DNA from: Pseudomonadota bacterium
GTDB taxonomy: Bacteria > Pseudomonadota > Alphaproteobacteria > Acetobacterales > Acetobacteraceae
Direction of reading: 5' to 3'
Assembly: GCA_021798575.1 (NCBI GenBank)
Contig: JAJZGI010000003.1
Location: 23,067-87,066, forward strand
Length of the DNA stretch: 64,000 nucleotides
Position 1 is the first letter of the stretch; each line of letters begins with the position of its first letter. A program made the translations under genes and the position numbers. Of the stretch, positions 38,798 through 48,840 are shown one piece after another. Under the pieces are notes generated by a model. That model worked only from the letters and a program-made list of their open reading frames with translations. It did not search any database and was not told the origin of the DNA.

Positions 38798-40852
38798 GTG
38801 ACCATACAGATTCTCGCACCCCTGCGCGCGCCCATCACCACCCTGCCCGGGCTGGGGCCGAAACTCTCAACCCTGCTGGCCCGGCTGGTCGGTGGGCCCA
38901 GCATCCGGGACGTGCTGTTTCACCTGCCCGTGGATTTTCTGGACCGTCGCGCCAGCCCCAAAATCCGCGACGCCGAGCCCGGCACGCTCGCCACCCTGCG
39001 GGTCGAGGTGATCCGCGTCGAGCCGCCGCCCAAAAAAAACCAGCCGCACCGCGTCATCATCGGCGATGGCACAGGCTTCGCCGAGATCGTGCTGTTCCAT
39101 GCCGCCCGGCTGACGCAGTTCCCCATCGGCGCGCGGCTCATCGTCTCGGGCAAACTCGAGCGTTTCGCCGACCGGCTCGTGCTCCCGCACCCGGACTATG
39201 TGGCCTCCCAGTTGCAGGAGCAGGAGTTTCCGTGGGTCGAGCCGGTCTGGCCGCTTGCAGCGGGCGTCGTCTCGCGCATCATGCGCCGCGCCGCGCTCGG
39301 CGCCCTGGCGCGCCTGCCGGAGCTGCCCGAGTGGCACGCACCCACCCTCCTGCAACGTCGTGGCTGGCCGGGCTTCGGCGCGGCGCTGCGGGCAATGCAC
39401 GCCCCGCAGGAGATCCCGGACGACAAACCCGCCCAGCGCCTGGCCTACGATGAGTTGCTGGCGCGCCAGATCACCTTCGCCGTGGTCCGCGCCAGGCGCC
39501 GCAAGCGGCCAGGGCGCGCACTCACGGGCGATAATCGGCTCCGCCAGGCCGCCTTGCAGCGCTTCGGCTTCCCGCCCACCGCCGGGCAGGCGCTGGCGCT
39601 GGCCGAGATCGACTCAGACCTTGCCGCGCCGCACCGGATGCTACGCCTGCTGCAAGGCGATGTCGGCTCCGGCAAAACCCTGGTCGCGATGCTGGCGATG
39701 CTGCGCGCGGTGGAGGCGGGCGCGCAAGGAGCCCTGCTCGCCCCCACCGAGATCCTGGCCAGGCAGCACTACGCCACCTTCCGTAAATTCTGCGGCGTGC
39801 CGGTGGCGCTGCTCACGGGCAATGTCAAAGGCCGCGAGCGCAGCGCCATCCTGGCGCAACTCGCGGCGGGAACCCTGCCGATCGTGATCGGCACGCACGC
39901 GATCTTCCAGAAACATGTGGAATTCCGGGACCTCGCCCTGGCCGTCATCGACGAGCAGCATCGTTTCGGTGTCGATCAGCGCCTCGCCCTCGGCGCCAAG
40001 GGCGCGGTGACAGACCTGCTGGTCATGACCGCAACGCCGATTCCGCGCACCCTGCTGCTCACCCATTGGGCCGAGATGGACACGAGCCGGATCATGGAAA
40101 AACCCGCCGGGCGGCAGCCGATCACCACCACGCTGCACAAGTTGGCCGAGCTGGAGAAACTACAGGACGCAATCGCGCGTATGCTGGAGGCGGGCGGCCA
40201 GGTCTATTGGGTATGCCCGCTGGTCCATGAGTCCGAGGCGCTGGACATCACCGCCGCGCAGATGCGCTATGCCGCGCTGCAAGCCCGCTTCGGCGCGCAG
40301 GTGGCGCTGGCGCACGGCCAGCAGGAGCCCACCGTGCGGGACACCGCATTGGCCAACTTCGCCGCGGGCATCTGCAAAATCCTGGTCGCGACCACGGTCA
40401 TCGAGGTCGGCATGGACGTGCCCCGGGCGAATGTCATGGTGATCGAGCACGCCGAGCGCTTCGGCCTGGCGCAACTCCACCAGTTGCGCGGGCGTGTGGG
40501 CCGGGGCGCCGCGAAAAGCTATTGCCTGCTGCTGCATGACAATAAATTGGTGGCCAACGCGCGCCAGCGGCTGGCATTATTGCGTGACACCGAGGACGGT
40601 TTCGCCATCGCCGATGCGGATTATCAGTTGCGCGGCGCGGGGGATTATCTTGGCACCAGACAGTCCGGCCTGCCCGGTTATCTGCTGGCGGACGCCAAGC
40701 GGGATGCCGAACTCTTGCCGATGGCGAACCAGGACGCCACCATGCTTCTGCAAGCCGACCCCAGGCTCGAATCCTCACGCGGCCAGGCGGTGCGGGTGCT
40801 GCTCAACCTGTTCGATCAGCGCGAGGCAATGGCGACGGTGCGAGCGGGCTGA
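38798..40852 (+). CDS. recG: ATP-dependent DNA helicase RecG
   Basis: LLQGDVGSGKTLVA, IDEQHRFGVDQR, TATPIPRTLLLT; GTG start 38798. Confidence 0.96.
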   Translation: MTIQILAPLRAPITTLPGLGPKLSTLLARLVGGPSIRDVLFHLPVDFLDRRASPKIRDAEPGTLATLRVEVIRVEPPPKKNQPHRVIIGDGTGFAEIVLFHAARLTQFPIGARLIVSGKLERFADRLVLPHPDYVASQLQEQEFPWVEPVWPLAAGVVSRIMRRAALGALARLPELPEWHAPTLLQRRGWPGFGAALRAMHAPQEIPDDKPAQRLAYDELLARQITFAVVRARRRKRPGRALTGDNRLRQAALQRFGFPPTAGQALALAEIDSDLAAPHRMLRLLQGDVGSGKTLVAMLAMLRAVEAGAQGALLAPTEILARQHYATFRKFCGVPVALLTGNVKGRERSAILAQLAAGTLPIVIGTHAIFQKHVEFRDLALAVIDEQHRFGVDQRLALGAKGAVTDLLVMTATPIPRTLLLTHWAEMDTSRIMEKPAGRQPITTTLHKLAELEKLQDAIARMLEAGGQVYWVCPLVHESEALDITAAQMRYAALQARFGAQVALAHGQQEPTVRDTALANFAAGICKILVATTVIEVGMDVPRANVMVIEHAERFGLAQLHQLRGRVGRGAAKSYCLLLHDNKLVANARQRLALLRDTEDGFAIADADYQLRGAGDYLGTRQSGLPGYLLADAKRDAELLPMANQDATMLLQADPRLESSRGQAVRVLLNLFDQREAMATVRAG

Positions 40853-41219
40853 ACCCACGCGCCCGGCGGGACAATCCCTCGACCCGCGCCAGCAATTCGG
40901 CGAACGAAAACGGCTTGGCCATATAATCATCCCCACCAGCCCTGAAGCCGGAGAGCTTGTTGGCCACCTCGCCCATCCCGGAGAGGATCAATACCGGCGT
41001 GTCGTTGCGCGCGGCCCGCAGGGCGACGAGCAGTTCCAGGCTGTCGTTCGCATCGGGCAGCATCCGGTCCAGGATGATCACGTCATAATGCTCGCTGGTG
41101 GCACGCTGCCGCGCGACCTCCGCGCAGTCCGCGTGGATGACGTTATGCCCAGCCTCGCGCAGGCCCTTTACCACAAAACTCGTGACGTGCCGGTCATCCT
41201 CGATGAGCAAGATACGCAT
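40803..41219 (-). CDS. Response regulator receiver domain, OmpR-type, lacking output domain
   Basis: MRILLIEDDRHVTSFVVKGL, DVIILDRMLPD, GGDDYMAKPFSFAELLARVEGLSRR; stops after the receiver and overlaps recG 3' end. Confidence 0.85.
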   Translation of the reverse strand: MRILLIEDDRHVTSFVVKGLREAGHNVIHADCAEVARQRATSEHYDVIILDRMLPDANDSLELLVALRAARNDTPVLILSGMGEVANKLSGFRAGGDDYMAKPFSFAELLARVEGLSRRARGFSPLAPSPLPRADRTG

Positions 41220-41387
41220 GCATTCACCCTCCCGTGGTGGTGAGATATGTCCACGACCCTACCGGAGTGTTACGTTGTTCGCCGCAGGGCAAATTCAATG
41301 GCCCCGCCTGGAGCCGGATGACATTTAATGGAATCATTCCGCCGCATTTCTTGCTGAAAACAATTTTTTCTACAGGATAAAATTTGT

Positions 41388-41412
41388 TAGGCACGCCCTC
41401 CGGGCGCCTTTT
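41388..41412 (+). terminator. Intrinsic terminator-like hairpin in the leader of an APC permease
   Basis: AGG-ca-CGCCC-tcc-GGGCG-CCT followed by TTTTT, 123 nt upstream of ATG 41535. Confidence 0.55.
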
Positions 41413-41534
41413 TACCAAACATTAAATTGTTGCGGTTTCTTGACGTTTCGTTCTAGCCTTGCCATGCGTAAGCCTATGGCCTGCCATGCACGGCGGCGCG
41501 AAGGCAAGCAAACAGTAACGGCAACAGGGGACTA

Positions 41535-43142
41535 ATGATGTCAAATGAGGGCGTAAAACTCCGGCGGGATGCCGGAATCATCGGCTTGCTGTTCGCGAGC
41601 CTGGGCGGAATCATCGGCTCTGGCTGGCTGCTGGGGCCAATGACAGCGGCGCAGATGGCCGGGCCCTCGGCGATTATAGCGTGGCTGATCGGCGGCGTCG
41701 CCGTGCTGCTGCTCTCGTTCGTCTATGCCGAGCTGGCCACCGCCTTCCCGCGCGCCGGCGCCGTCATCGCCTTTCCCAAACTCTCACACGGCAACCTGAT
41801 GGCGACGATCCAGAGCTTCATCGTGTTCCTGGGCTATGCCTCGGTCCCACCGGCCGAAACCTCCGCCATGGTGACCTACGCCAACAACTACATCCCCGGG
41901 CTGGTCGGCAGCACCGGCATTCTAACAACCGAGGGCTTTATCACCTCGGCAGCACTGCTGCTGCTGTTCGCCTTCATCAACATGCTGGCCGTGAAAATGG
42001 TGCTGCGCCTCAACAGCGGCCTCACCTGGTGGAAGCTCGCAATCCCGATCCTCACAATCGTCATCTTCCTCATTGTGGGATTCCATGCCTCGAACTTCAC
42101 CTCGCACGGCTTCGCCCCGATGGGCACGTCCGGCGTCTTCACCGCGGTGGCCACCTCGGGCATCGTGTTCTCCTACCTTGGTTTCCGCCAGGCGGTGGAG
42201 CTCGCGGGTGAGTCGAAAAACCCCAAACGCAACCTGCCGATCGCGATCATCGGCTCGGTCGGCATCGGGCTGGTCATCTATGTCGGCCTGCAGGTCGCCT
42301 TCATCGGCGCGCTGCGCCCGTCGGATATCGCCAACGGCTGGGCCAAGGTAAGCTTCGCCGGGTCCTTCGGCCCGTTCGCGGGCCTGGCTTCGATCATCGG
42401 CATGGGCTGGCTGGCCGTGCTGCTCTATATCGATGCGTTCATCTCGCCCTCTGGCACCGGCATCATCTACTTCACGACAACCGCGCGGGTGCTGTATGCC
42501 ACCGGCAATGAAGGGCTGGTCGGCGGTAGCTTTTTCTCGAAACTCACGCGCTTTGGCGTGCCCTATATCGGCGTGGTGGTGACGTTTTTCGTCGGCCTGC
42601 TGTTTCTGTTGCCTTTTCCGTCCTGGCAGGGGATCGTGACCTTCATCTCCTCGGCCACAGTGCTATCCTACGGCACCGGCCCGGTCGTGATGATGACCCT
42701 GCGCAAAACCATGCCGCCCGCGCAATACAAACGCCCCTACCTGCTGGCTGGCGGGCCGATCATCCCCTCGATCGCCTTCATCATCTCGAACTTCATCATC
42801 TTCTGGTCCGGTACCAGCACGGACAACTTCCTGTTCAAGCTGATCCTGGCCTTCGCCGTGCTCTATGTGGCGTACGAGAGCATCGCGGGCGTAGGGTTCA
42901 AAAACCTGCACTGGCGTGGCGCGTGGTGGCTGGCGCCGTATTTCTTCGGCATGTGGCTCATCACCTATCTCGGGCCGAATGCCCTCACCGGCGGCACCGG
43001 CTTCTTCACCCTGGTGAGCGGCTCAATCGTGCTGATCATTTTCAGCCTCGCGATCCTGGCCCTGGCGATCTATTCGGGAACACCCAACCCCGAGGAAGCC
43101 AAGACGACGATCATGAACGAGGTGTGGCTAGGCACCGAATAG
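41535..43142 (+). CDS. APC family permease
   Basis: GIIGSGWLLGPMTAAQMAGPSAIIAWLIGG, FSYLGFRQAVELAGESKNPKRNLP. Confidence 0.9.
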   Translation: MMSNEGVKLRRDAGIIGLLFASLGGIIGSGWLLGPMTAAQMAGPSAIIAWLIGGVAVLLLSFVYAELATAFPRAGAVIAFPKLSHGNLMATIQSFIVFLGYASVPPAETSAMVTYANNYIPGLVGSTGILTTEGFITSAALLLLFAFINMLAVKMVLRLNSGLTWWKLAIPILTIVIFLIVGFHASNFTSHGFAPMGTSGVFTAVATSGIVFSYLGFRQAVELAGESKNPKRNLPIAIIGSVGIGLVIYVGLQVAFIGALRPSDIANGWAKVSFAGSFGPFAGLASIIGMGWLAVLLYIDAFISPSGTGIIYFTTTARVLYATGNEGLVGGSFFSKLTRFGVPYIGVVVTFFVGLLFLLPFPSWQGIVTFISSATVLSYGTGPVVMMTLRKTMPPAQYKRPYLLAGGPIIPSIAFIISNFIIFWSGTSTDNFLFKLILAFAVLYVAYESIAGVGFKNLHWRGAWWLAPYFFGMWLITYLGPNALTGGTGFFTLVSGSIVLIIFSLAILALAIYSGTPNPEEAKTTIMNEVWLGTE

Positions 43143-43153
43143 CCATCCGCCGC

Positions 43154-44245
43154 TCAGCCATCCGCCAAAATAGCCGCAGCGGCGGCGGCGGATGGCGCGC
43201 CGGACTCCACACGCAGCCCGGCCAGCGCGCCTGCAAACCCCGCGCGCTGCGCCGCCGCGGTCCCCGGGCGCAACAACTCGGCCAGCGCCGTGGCCAGCTC
43301 GCCCGGCGTGCACTGCCTCTGCAACAGCTCCGGCACCAGCGCCCGGCCCGCCAGCAGGTTGATCATCGCAACATGCGGGACCCGGATCATCCGCCGGGCC
43401 AGCGCAGCACTTAGCGGGTTAACCCGGTAGGTCACGGCCATGGGCACGCCCGCCATCGCGAGCTCCAGCGTCGAGGTCCCGGACTTGGTGAGCGCGGCTG
43501 CGGCGGCGGCGAAGGCGTCATAGCGCTCGGCGGTGCCGCGCACGATGATCGGCGGCACGGCCCAGTCCGCGGTATGCGCGGCCACCACATCGGCGATCCC
43601 GGGTGCGGCGGCCACCACCGGGCGCAGCCCCGGCGTGCTGTGGGCCAGCAGCGCGATGCTCTCGCGGAATATCGGCAGCAGCCGCGAGGTCTCGGTCGCG
43701 CGCGAGCCCGGCATCAGCACCACCGGCACGCAGTCCGGCGCTAGTCCGTGGCTGGCAAAAAACCGCCGCGCGTCGCCCGCGTCGGCGCCGGATTCCAGCA
43801 CCGGATGGCCGACAAAAACCGGGTTCAGCCCATGCGGCGCAAAAAACGCGGGCTCAAACGGCAGCAGGCACAGCAGCCTGTCCCACAGGCCGGGGAAATG
43901 TTTAACGCGCCCCGGTCGCCACGCCCACACCTGCGGGGCGACATAATGCACGCGCCGGATCCCGCTGTCCGCAACTGCCCTCAATATCCGCAGGCAGAAG
44001 CCGGGGCTGTCGATCGTGATGAGAATATCCGGCTTTGCGGCCCGAATTGTGGCGATGGTCTGTGTAATCCGCCGTCGCAGCGGCAGCAGGCGCGGCAAAA
44101 TCTCAGCCAGCCCCATGACGGCCAGCTCCTGCATCGGGAACAGCGAGACCAGCCCGGCCTCCGCCATGCGCGTCCCGCCGATCCCCTCGAACACGACGCC
44201 CGGGCGCCGCGCGCGCAGCGCCAACATGAGGCGGGCGCCCAGCAC
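43154..44245 (-). CDS. lpxB: Lipid-A-disaccharide synthase
   Basis: LITIDSPGFCLRI, HYVAPQVWAWRPGRVKHF, TKSGTSTLELAMAGVPMAVTYR. Confidence 0.94.
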   Translation of the reverse strand: MLGARLMLALRARRPGVVFEGIGGTRMAEAGLVSLFPMQELAVMGLAEILPRLLPLRRRITQTIATIRAAKPDILITIDSPGFCLRILRAVADSGIRRVHYVAPQVWAWRPGRVKHFPGLWDRLLCLLPFEPAFFAPHGLNPVFVGHPVLESGADAGDARRFFASHGLAPDCVPVVLMPGSRATETSRLLPIFRESIALLAHSTPGLRPVVAAAPGIADVVAAHTADWAVPPIIVRGTAERYDAFAAAAAALTKSGTSTLELAMAGVPMAVTYRVNPLSAALARRMIRVPHVAMINLLAGRALVPELLQRQCTPGELATALAELLRPGTAAAQRAGFAGALAGLRVESGAPSAAAAAAILADG

Positions 44246-44283
44246 ATCCCCGCTCGCCTCACCCGCGATGATGAAGACGCGGG

Positions 44284-45939
44284 TCAGCCCGCCGGGCCGG
44301 TGACGAGCGGCTGCACGCCGGTGATAAAGTCGCGCAGCGCCGCGCGCTTGGCGGATTGGCTCAGGTTGGCGTCATTGGCGACCACGGGGCAATAGGCGGC
44401 CACCAGCGTGTCGGTAAGGTCGGCGTCGCTGATGCCGCTGTTGGCGGCGCGGACACCGGCGATCAGCGCGCGGGTACGGTTGGGCAGCGTGCCGGGCGTG
44501 GCACCGTTATATATCTCGAGCAGATTGCTCCCCGGGTCCGCTACCGTGCCCGCCCCACCGGCGGCGGAGACACGCGGGCAGCCGAAACTATCCGATGCCG
44601 CATCCGCCATCTCCGGCAGCAGGCCCATGCTGCGCCGCGCCTTCACCTCATGCGGCGTCGCATCCGCCGTCGCGTCATTGCCCCAGTTGGTGCGGACATA
44701 GTTGGCCACCCCGGCGATCTGCGCATCGGTGAGGCTGGCGGCGAAGCTCGGCATCGCCGGGCCGGTCTTCCAGGGTGCGAGCCCGCCCAGCACCGCGCCG
44801 ATGACATTATACGGCTCCGCTGCCATCACCGAGTCATTGCCCGCGAGGTTGGGGATGATCGGGCTGCGCCCGGTCCCATCCTGCTGGTGGCAGCCCGCAC
44901 AATTGGCGGCGTACACCTTGGCGCCGATCGCCACCGAGGCCGCGGCATCGGCAACAGCGGGCGAGGGCGGCAGGCTCTGCGGCTTGGTCATGGTCTGCAA
45001 ATAATTGGCGATGTCCACATCGTCCGAGACCGGAATCTGGCTGGTCGAGTGGGTCACGACCTCGCCCATCGGCCCATAGGCCGAGCCCTTCACCATGTTG
45101 CCGTCGTCATGCAGATACGCGACGAGGTCGCTCTGCGCCCATCCACCCACGCCATATTTCGCGTCCGACGAGATATTGGGGGCAAAAAAAGCATCGATCG
45201 CCGCACCGCCATAGGCCTTGGAGAGGATCAACCCGCTCATGATGTTGCGCGGCGTGTGGCACTCCCCGCAATGGCCGAGCGCCTCGGTGAGGTACGCGCC
45301 CTTCTTCTGCGCCTCCGTCCAGTTCGCCTGCATGGGCAGCGGGCCGGCGCGGAAAAACAAAATCCGCCAGCCGAGCAGCACCGGGCGCTGGCTGAACGGA
45401 AATTCCAGCGTGTTCGGCGTTTTGGCGACATGCACGGGGGCCAGCGAGAACAGATACGCCTTGATCGCCATCACGTCGCTGTAGGAGAGCTTGGTGTAGG
45501 AGGTGAACGGCATCGCCGGGTACAGATAATTCGGGAACACGAGGTAAGAGCGCCCGGGGCTGATCCCATAATGCAGCGCGTCGTAGAACTGCTTGTCGGT
45601 CCATTTGCCGATCCCGGTGGTCTTGTCCGGCGTGATATTGGGCGAGGCGAGGCCGCCGAACGGCGTGTTCAGCACCAGCCCGCCGGAAAAAGGCTTGTTG
45701 TTGGGCCCGGTGTGGCAGGGCATGCAGTCCGCCGCGGTGGTCAGGTACTTGCCCCGGGCGATGAGCGCCGCCTGGCTCGTGGGCAATGTAAGGCTGGAGG
45801 TCGGGTAGTCCTGTGTCGCATCCGCCCGCGCGCCGGCCGTAAGGCTGTTGCCCACCACCACGGCGAGCAGCAGGGCCACGAGCCCACCCGCCACCAGGGC
45901 CGGGCGCGAGAAGCGGAATTTACGCGGCAAAAACGGCAT
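44284..45939 (-). CDS. Triheme cytochrome c (alcohol/gluconate dehydrogenase cytochrome subunit-like)
   Basis: Three CXXCH motifs: CMPCH, CGECH, CAGCH; N-terminal TM/signal. Confidence 0.88.
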   Translation of the reverse strand: MPFLPRKFRFSRPALVAGGLVALLLAVVVGNSLTAGARADATQDYPTSSLTLPTSQAALIARGKYLTTAADCMPCHTGPNNKPFSGGLVLNTPFGGLASPNITPDKTTGIGKWTDKQFYDALHYGISPGRSYLVFPNYLYPAMPFTSYTKLSYSDVMAIKAYLFSLAPVHVAKTPNTLEFPFSQRPVLLGWRILFFRAGPLPMQANWTEAQKKGAYLTEALGHCGECHTPRNIMSGLILSKAYGGAAIDAFFAPNISSDAKYGVGGWAQSDLVAYLHDDGNMVKGSAYGPMGEVVTHSTSQIPVSDDVDIANYLQTMTKPQSLPPSPAVADAAASVAIGAKVYAANCAGCHQQDGTGRSPIIPNLAGNDSVMAAEPYNVIGAVLGGLAPWKTGPAMPSFAASLTDAQIAGVANYVRTNWGNDATADATPHEVKARRSMGLLPEMADAASDSFGCPRVSAAGGAGTVADPGSNLLEIYNGATPGTLPNRTRALIAGVRAANSGISDADLTDTLVAAYCPVVANDANLSQSAKRAALRDFITGVQPLVTGPAG

Positions 45940-46004
45940 GACGGACCCCGATCAGATTTTCAGCCTTATGTCTGCATAACCGGCCAAGGATCAAGAGCGA
46001 AATT

Positions 46005-46051
46005 ATACCAACCGCCGTAGAGGATGAGTCATCATCGTAGGCGGTTGGTAT
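46005..46051. repeat. Hairpin ATACCAACCGCC-N23-GGCGGTTGGTAT
   Basis: Perfect 12-bp arms, inner GATGA-G-TCATC stem. Confidence 0.75.
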
Positions 46052-46093
46052 CGCGCGCGGGGTTGGCGGGGCGGGCGCGCGCCAAACATAAAC

Positions 46094-46132
46094 GTAATAC
46101 CAGCGGTCATTTTTTATGACCGTTGGTATTAC
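46094..46132 (-). terminator. Hairpin GTAATACCAGCGGTCAT-TTTTT-ATGACCGTTGGTATTAC at hisI 3' end
   Basis: 17-bp arms with one mismatch, overlapping the hisI stop. Confidence 0.65.
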
Positions 46133-46533
46133 GGCACGCCGGGCGGTGCCGCGGTGCCATAGAGCGTCTCGGGCGCCACCACCGGGGCGCTCAGCTCCAC
46201 CAGCGCGCCGCCGCGCCAGGCCGTGAAAAAGCAGCTCGTCCGCCCGGTATGGCAGGCGACCCCGGTCTGTTCCACTTGCAGCAATATCGTGTCGCCGTCG
46301 CAGTCCAGCCGCAGCTCGACCAGCCTCTGCACCTGGCCCGAGGACTCCCCCTTGCGCCAGAGTTTTCCGCGTGAGCGCGACCAATAGCACACAAGCCCGG
46401 TCTCCAGCGTTTCCCTGACCGACTCGGCGTTCATCCAGGCCAGCATCAACACCTCGCCCGTATCAAACCGCTGGGCGATGGTGGGGATCAGCCCCTGCGC
46501 ATCGAATCGCAACGCCTCCAGCAGCCCCTTCAC
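46129..46533 (-). CDS. hisI: Phosphoribosyl-AMP cyclohydrolase
   Basis: [69 protein letters not shown]. Confidence 0.96.
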   Translation of the reverse strand: MKGLLEALRFDAQGLIPTIAQRFDTGEVLMLAWMNAESVRETLETGLVCYWSRSRGKLWRKGESSGQVQRLVELRLDCDGDTILLQVEQTGVACHTGRTSCFFTAWRGGALVELSAPVVAPETLYGTAAPPGVP

Positions 46534-47285
46534 GAGGCCAGCATCCCATCGGTCAGGCAGCCTTCGTCGAACCGCCGGACGACGCCCTGGTCCACCTCAT
46601 GCGGCGCGGCGTCTTCATAGTCCACGCGGGTGATCAGGTCGGCGATGACCGCGAGCCGCGCCACCTTCTTGTCATTCGCGCGCACCACCATCCAGGGTGC
46701 GGCCGCGCTGTCGCTCACCCGCAGCATCCGGTCCCGCGCCCTCGTGTAATCATCGAAATGTTTCAGCGCCTGCGTATCGATCGGGCTGATCTTCCATTTC
46801 TTCAGCGGGTCGCGGTGGCGGGCCTTCAGGCGCTTCTTCTGTTCGTCGCGGCCGATATCGAGGTAGTATTTGAGGATGGTGATGCCCGACTGCGCCAGCA
46901 TATCCTCAAACAGCGGCACATTGTGCAAAAATTCATGATACTCATGGTCCTGGCAGAAGCCCATCACATGCTCGACCCCGGCGCGGTTATACCAGGAGCG
47001 GTTGAACAGGACGATCTGCCCGGCGGCCGGCAGATGGGCGACATAGCGCTGAAAATACCATTGCGTCGCCTCAACCGCCGACGGCCTGGGCAGCGCGATG
47101 ATCCGGATATCGCGCGGCGAGAGATGCTCGGTCAGGCGCTTGATCGTGCCATCCTTGCCCGCACTGTCGCGCCCCTCGAATATCACCAAAATCTTCTGCC
47201 CGCGCGCGATGACATGCTTCTGCAATTTGACCAGCTCGATCTGGAGATGCAGCAGTTTTTTGTCGTATTTTTGATCTTTTGCCAT
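46530..47285 (-). CDS. ppk2: Polyphosphate kinase 2
   Basis: [50 protein letters not shown]. Confidence 0.95.
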   Translation of the reverse strand: MAKDQKYDKKLLHLQIELVKLQKHVIARGQKILVIFEGRDSAGKDGTIKRLTEHLSPRDIRIIALPRPSAVEATQWYFQRYVAHLPAAGQIVLFNRSWYNRAGVEHVMGFCQDHEYHEFLHNVPLFEDMLAQSGITILKYYLDIGRDEQKKRLKARHRDPLKKWKISPIDTQALKHFDDYTRARDRMLRVSDSAAAPWMVVRANDKKVARLAVIADLITRVDYEDAAPHEVDQGVVRRFDEGCLTDGMLAS

Positions 47286-47359
47286 GCGCCAATATAAGGG
47301 GTGCAGCGGCGGAGCGCAAAACATTCAAATCGCGCCAGAATCAGGCGCCGGGGGGAGAT

Positions 47360-48787
47360 ATGCTGTTTTCAGGGGTGGTCGTGTTGGTGTGTCTGGGGCT
47401 GGTGGCGCTCTATATCCACGACAAACGCCAGACCCAGCATACGATTCTGCGCAACTTCCCGGTGCTGGGCCATGTCCGCTATTTCGCCGAGACCTGGGGC
47501 GAATATATGCGCCAGTATCAATATCTGCCGGACTGGGCAGAGCGCCCGTTCAACCGGCTGGAGCGCTCCTGGGTCTACCGCTCGGCCAAGGGCGTCTCCA
47601 ACCTGGTCAGCTTCGGGTCGGAAAATGTGCCCACGTTCGTCTTCCGCAACGCCGCCTTCCCGGTGCTGGACGAGGAGAAAAAATCCTATCCCGGCAAACT
47701 CATCGGCATGGCGACAGGCCCCGGCGCATGCGAGAATCCCTATCCGGCCCGGCATTTTTTCAACATCTCCGGCATGAGCTACGGCGCGCTGAGCCACGCG
47801 GCGGTGAGCGCGCTCTCCAAAGGTGCCAAGCTCGCGGGCGTCTGGATGAGCACGGGGGAGGGTGGGCTGTCGCGGTTTCACCTGGAGGGCGGCGGCGATA
47901 TCATCATGCAGATCGGCACCGCGAAATATGGCGTGCGTGACGCGCAGGGCGAGCTCTCGGACTCCCGGCTGCGCGAGATCGCGGCCTACCCGCAGGTGCG
48001 GATGTTCGAGGTCAAGCTGGCGCAGGGCGCCAAGCCGGGCAAGGGCGGCGTGCTGCCCGGTGCCAAGGTCACCGCCGAGATCGCCGAAATCCGCGGCATC
48101 CCCCAAGGGCAGGACAGCATCTCACCCAACCGCCACCGGGACATCGGCAACATCGCCGAACTGGGCGCCTTCATCGCGCGGGTGCGTAGTGTCACCGGCA
48201 AGCCGGTGGGGGTGAAATTCGTCGTGGGAGACCCGCAGTTCGTGGATGAATGGTTCGCCCATTGCGCCGCCCACCCCGAGCACTGCCCGGATTACGTGCA
48301 GGTGGATGGCGGCGAGGGTGGCACCGGCGCCGCGCCCGCGCCGCTGGCGGACTATGTTGGCCTGCCGATCACCCAGGCGCTGCCTTATGTCGCCGCCTTG
48401 CGCCTGGAGCATGGTTTGCAGGAGCGCATCCGCATCATCGCCTCGGGCAAGCTGTTGACACCGGACAAAGTGGCCTGGGCGCTCTGCATGGGGGCGGATT
48501 TCGTCAGCTCGGCGCGCGGCTTCATGTTCAGCATGGGCTGTATCCAGGCGATGAAATGCGCCACCGGCCGCTGCCCGACGGGTGTGACAGCGGTGGAACC
48601 CAGGCTGATCGCGGGGCTGGACCCGGCGGACAAATCCGTGCGGGTGAGCCGCTATGCGCGGCGGATGATCGATGAGGTGGAGATGATCGCCCATTCCTGC
48701 GGGCTGACCGACGCCAGCCTGTTCGCGCCCCGCCATGTCACCGAGATCGAGCGCGGGGTCGGCGGCTTCCGGGCGCACGCCGTCTAG
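47360..48787 (+). CDS. FMN-binding glutamate synthase family protein
   Basis: FFNISGMSYGALSHAAVSALSKGAKLAGVWMSTGEGG, VQVDGGEGGTGAAPAPLAD, CPTGVTAVEP. Confidence 0.93.
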   Translation: MLFSGVVVLVCLGLVALYIHDKRQTQHTILRNFPVLGHVRYFAETWGEYMRQYQYLPDWAERPFNRLERSWVYRSAKGVSNLVSFGSENVPTFVFRNAAFPVLDEEKKSYPGKLIGMATGPGACENPYPARHFFNISGMSYGALSHAAVSALSKGAKLAGVWMSTGEGGLSRFHLEGGGDIIMQIGTAKYGVRDAQGELSDSRLREIAAYPQVRMFEVKLAQGAKPGKGGVLPGAKVTAEIAEIRGIPQGQDSISPNRHRDIGNIAELGAFIARVRSVTGKPVGVKFVVGDPQFVDEWFAHCAAHPEHCPDYVQVDGGEGGTGAAPAPLADYVGLPITQALPYVAALRLEHGLQERIRIIASGKLLTPDKVAWALCMGADFVSSARGFMFSMGCIQAMKCATGRCPTGVTAVEPRLIAGLDPADKSVRVSRYARRMIDEVEMIAHSCGLTDASLFAPRHVTEIERGVGGFRAHAV

Positions 48788-48837
48788 AGCGCGGTATGTT
48801 GAGATTGACGCAAACACACCAAGCTGGCCGCGCTCTA
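48785..48837 (+). terminator. Hairpin TAGAGCGCGG-N33-CCGCGCTCTA beginning in a stop codon
   Basis: Perfect 10-bp arms (48785-48794 / 48828-48837). Confidence 0.6.
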
Positions 48838-48840
48838 ACT

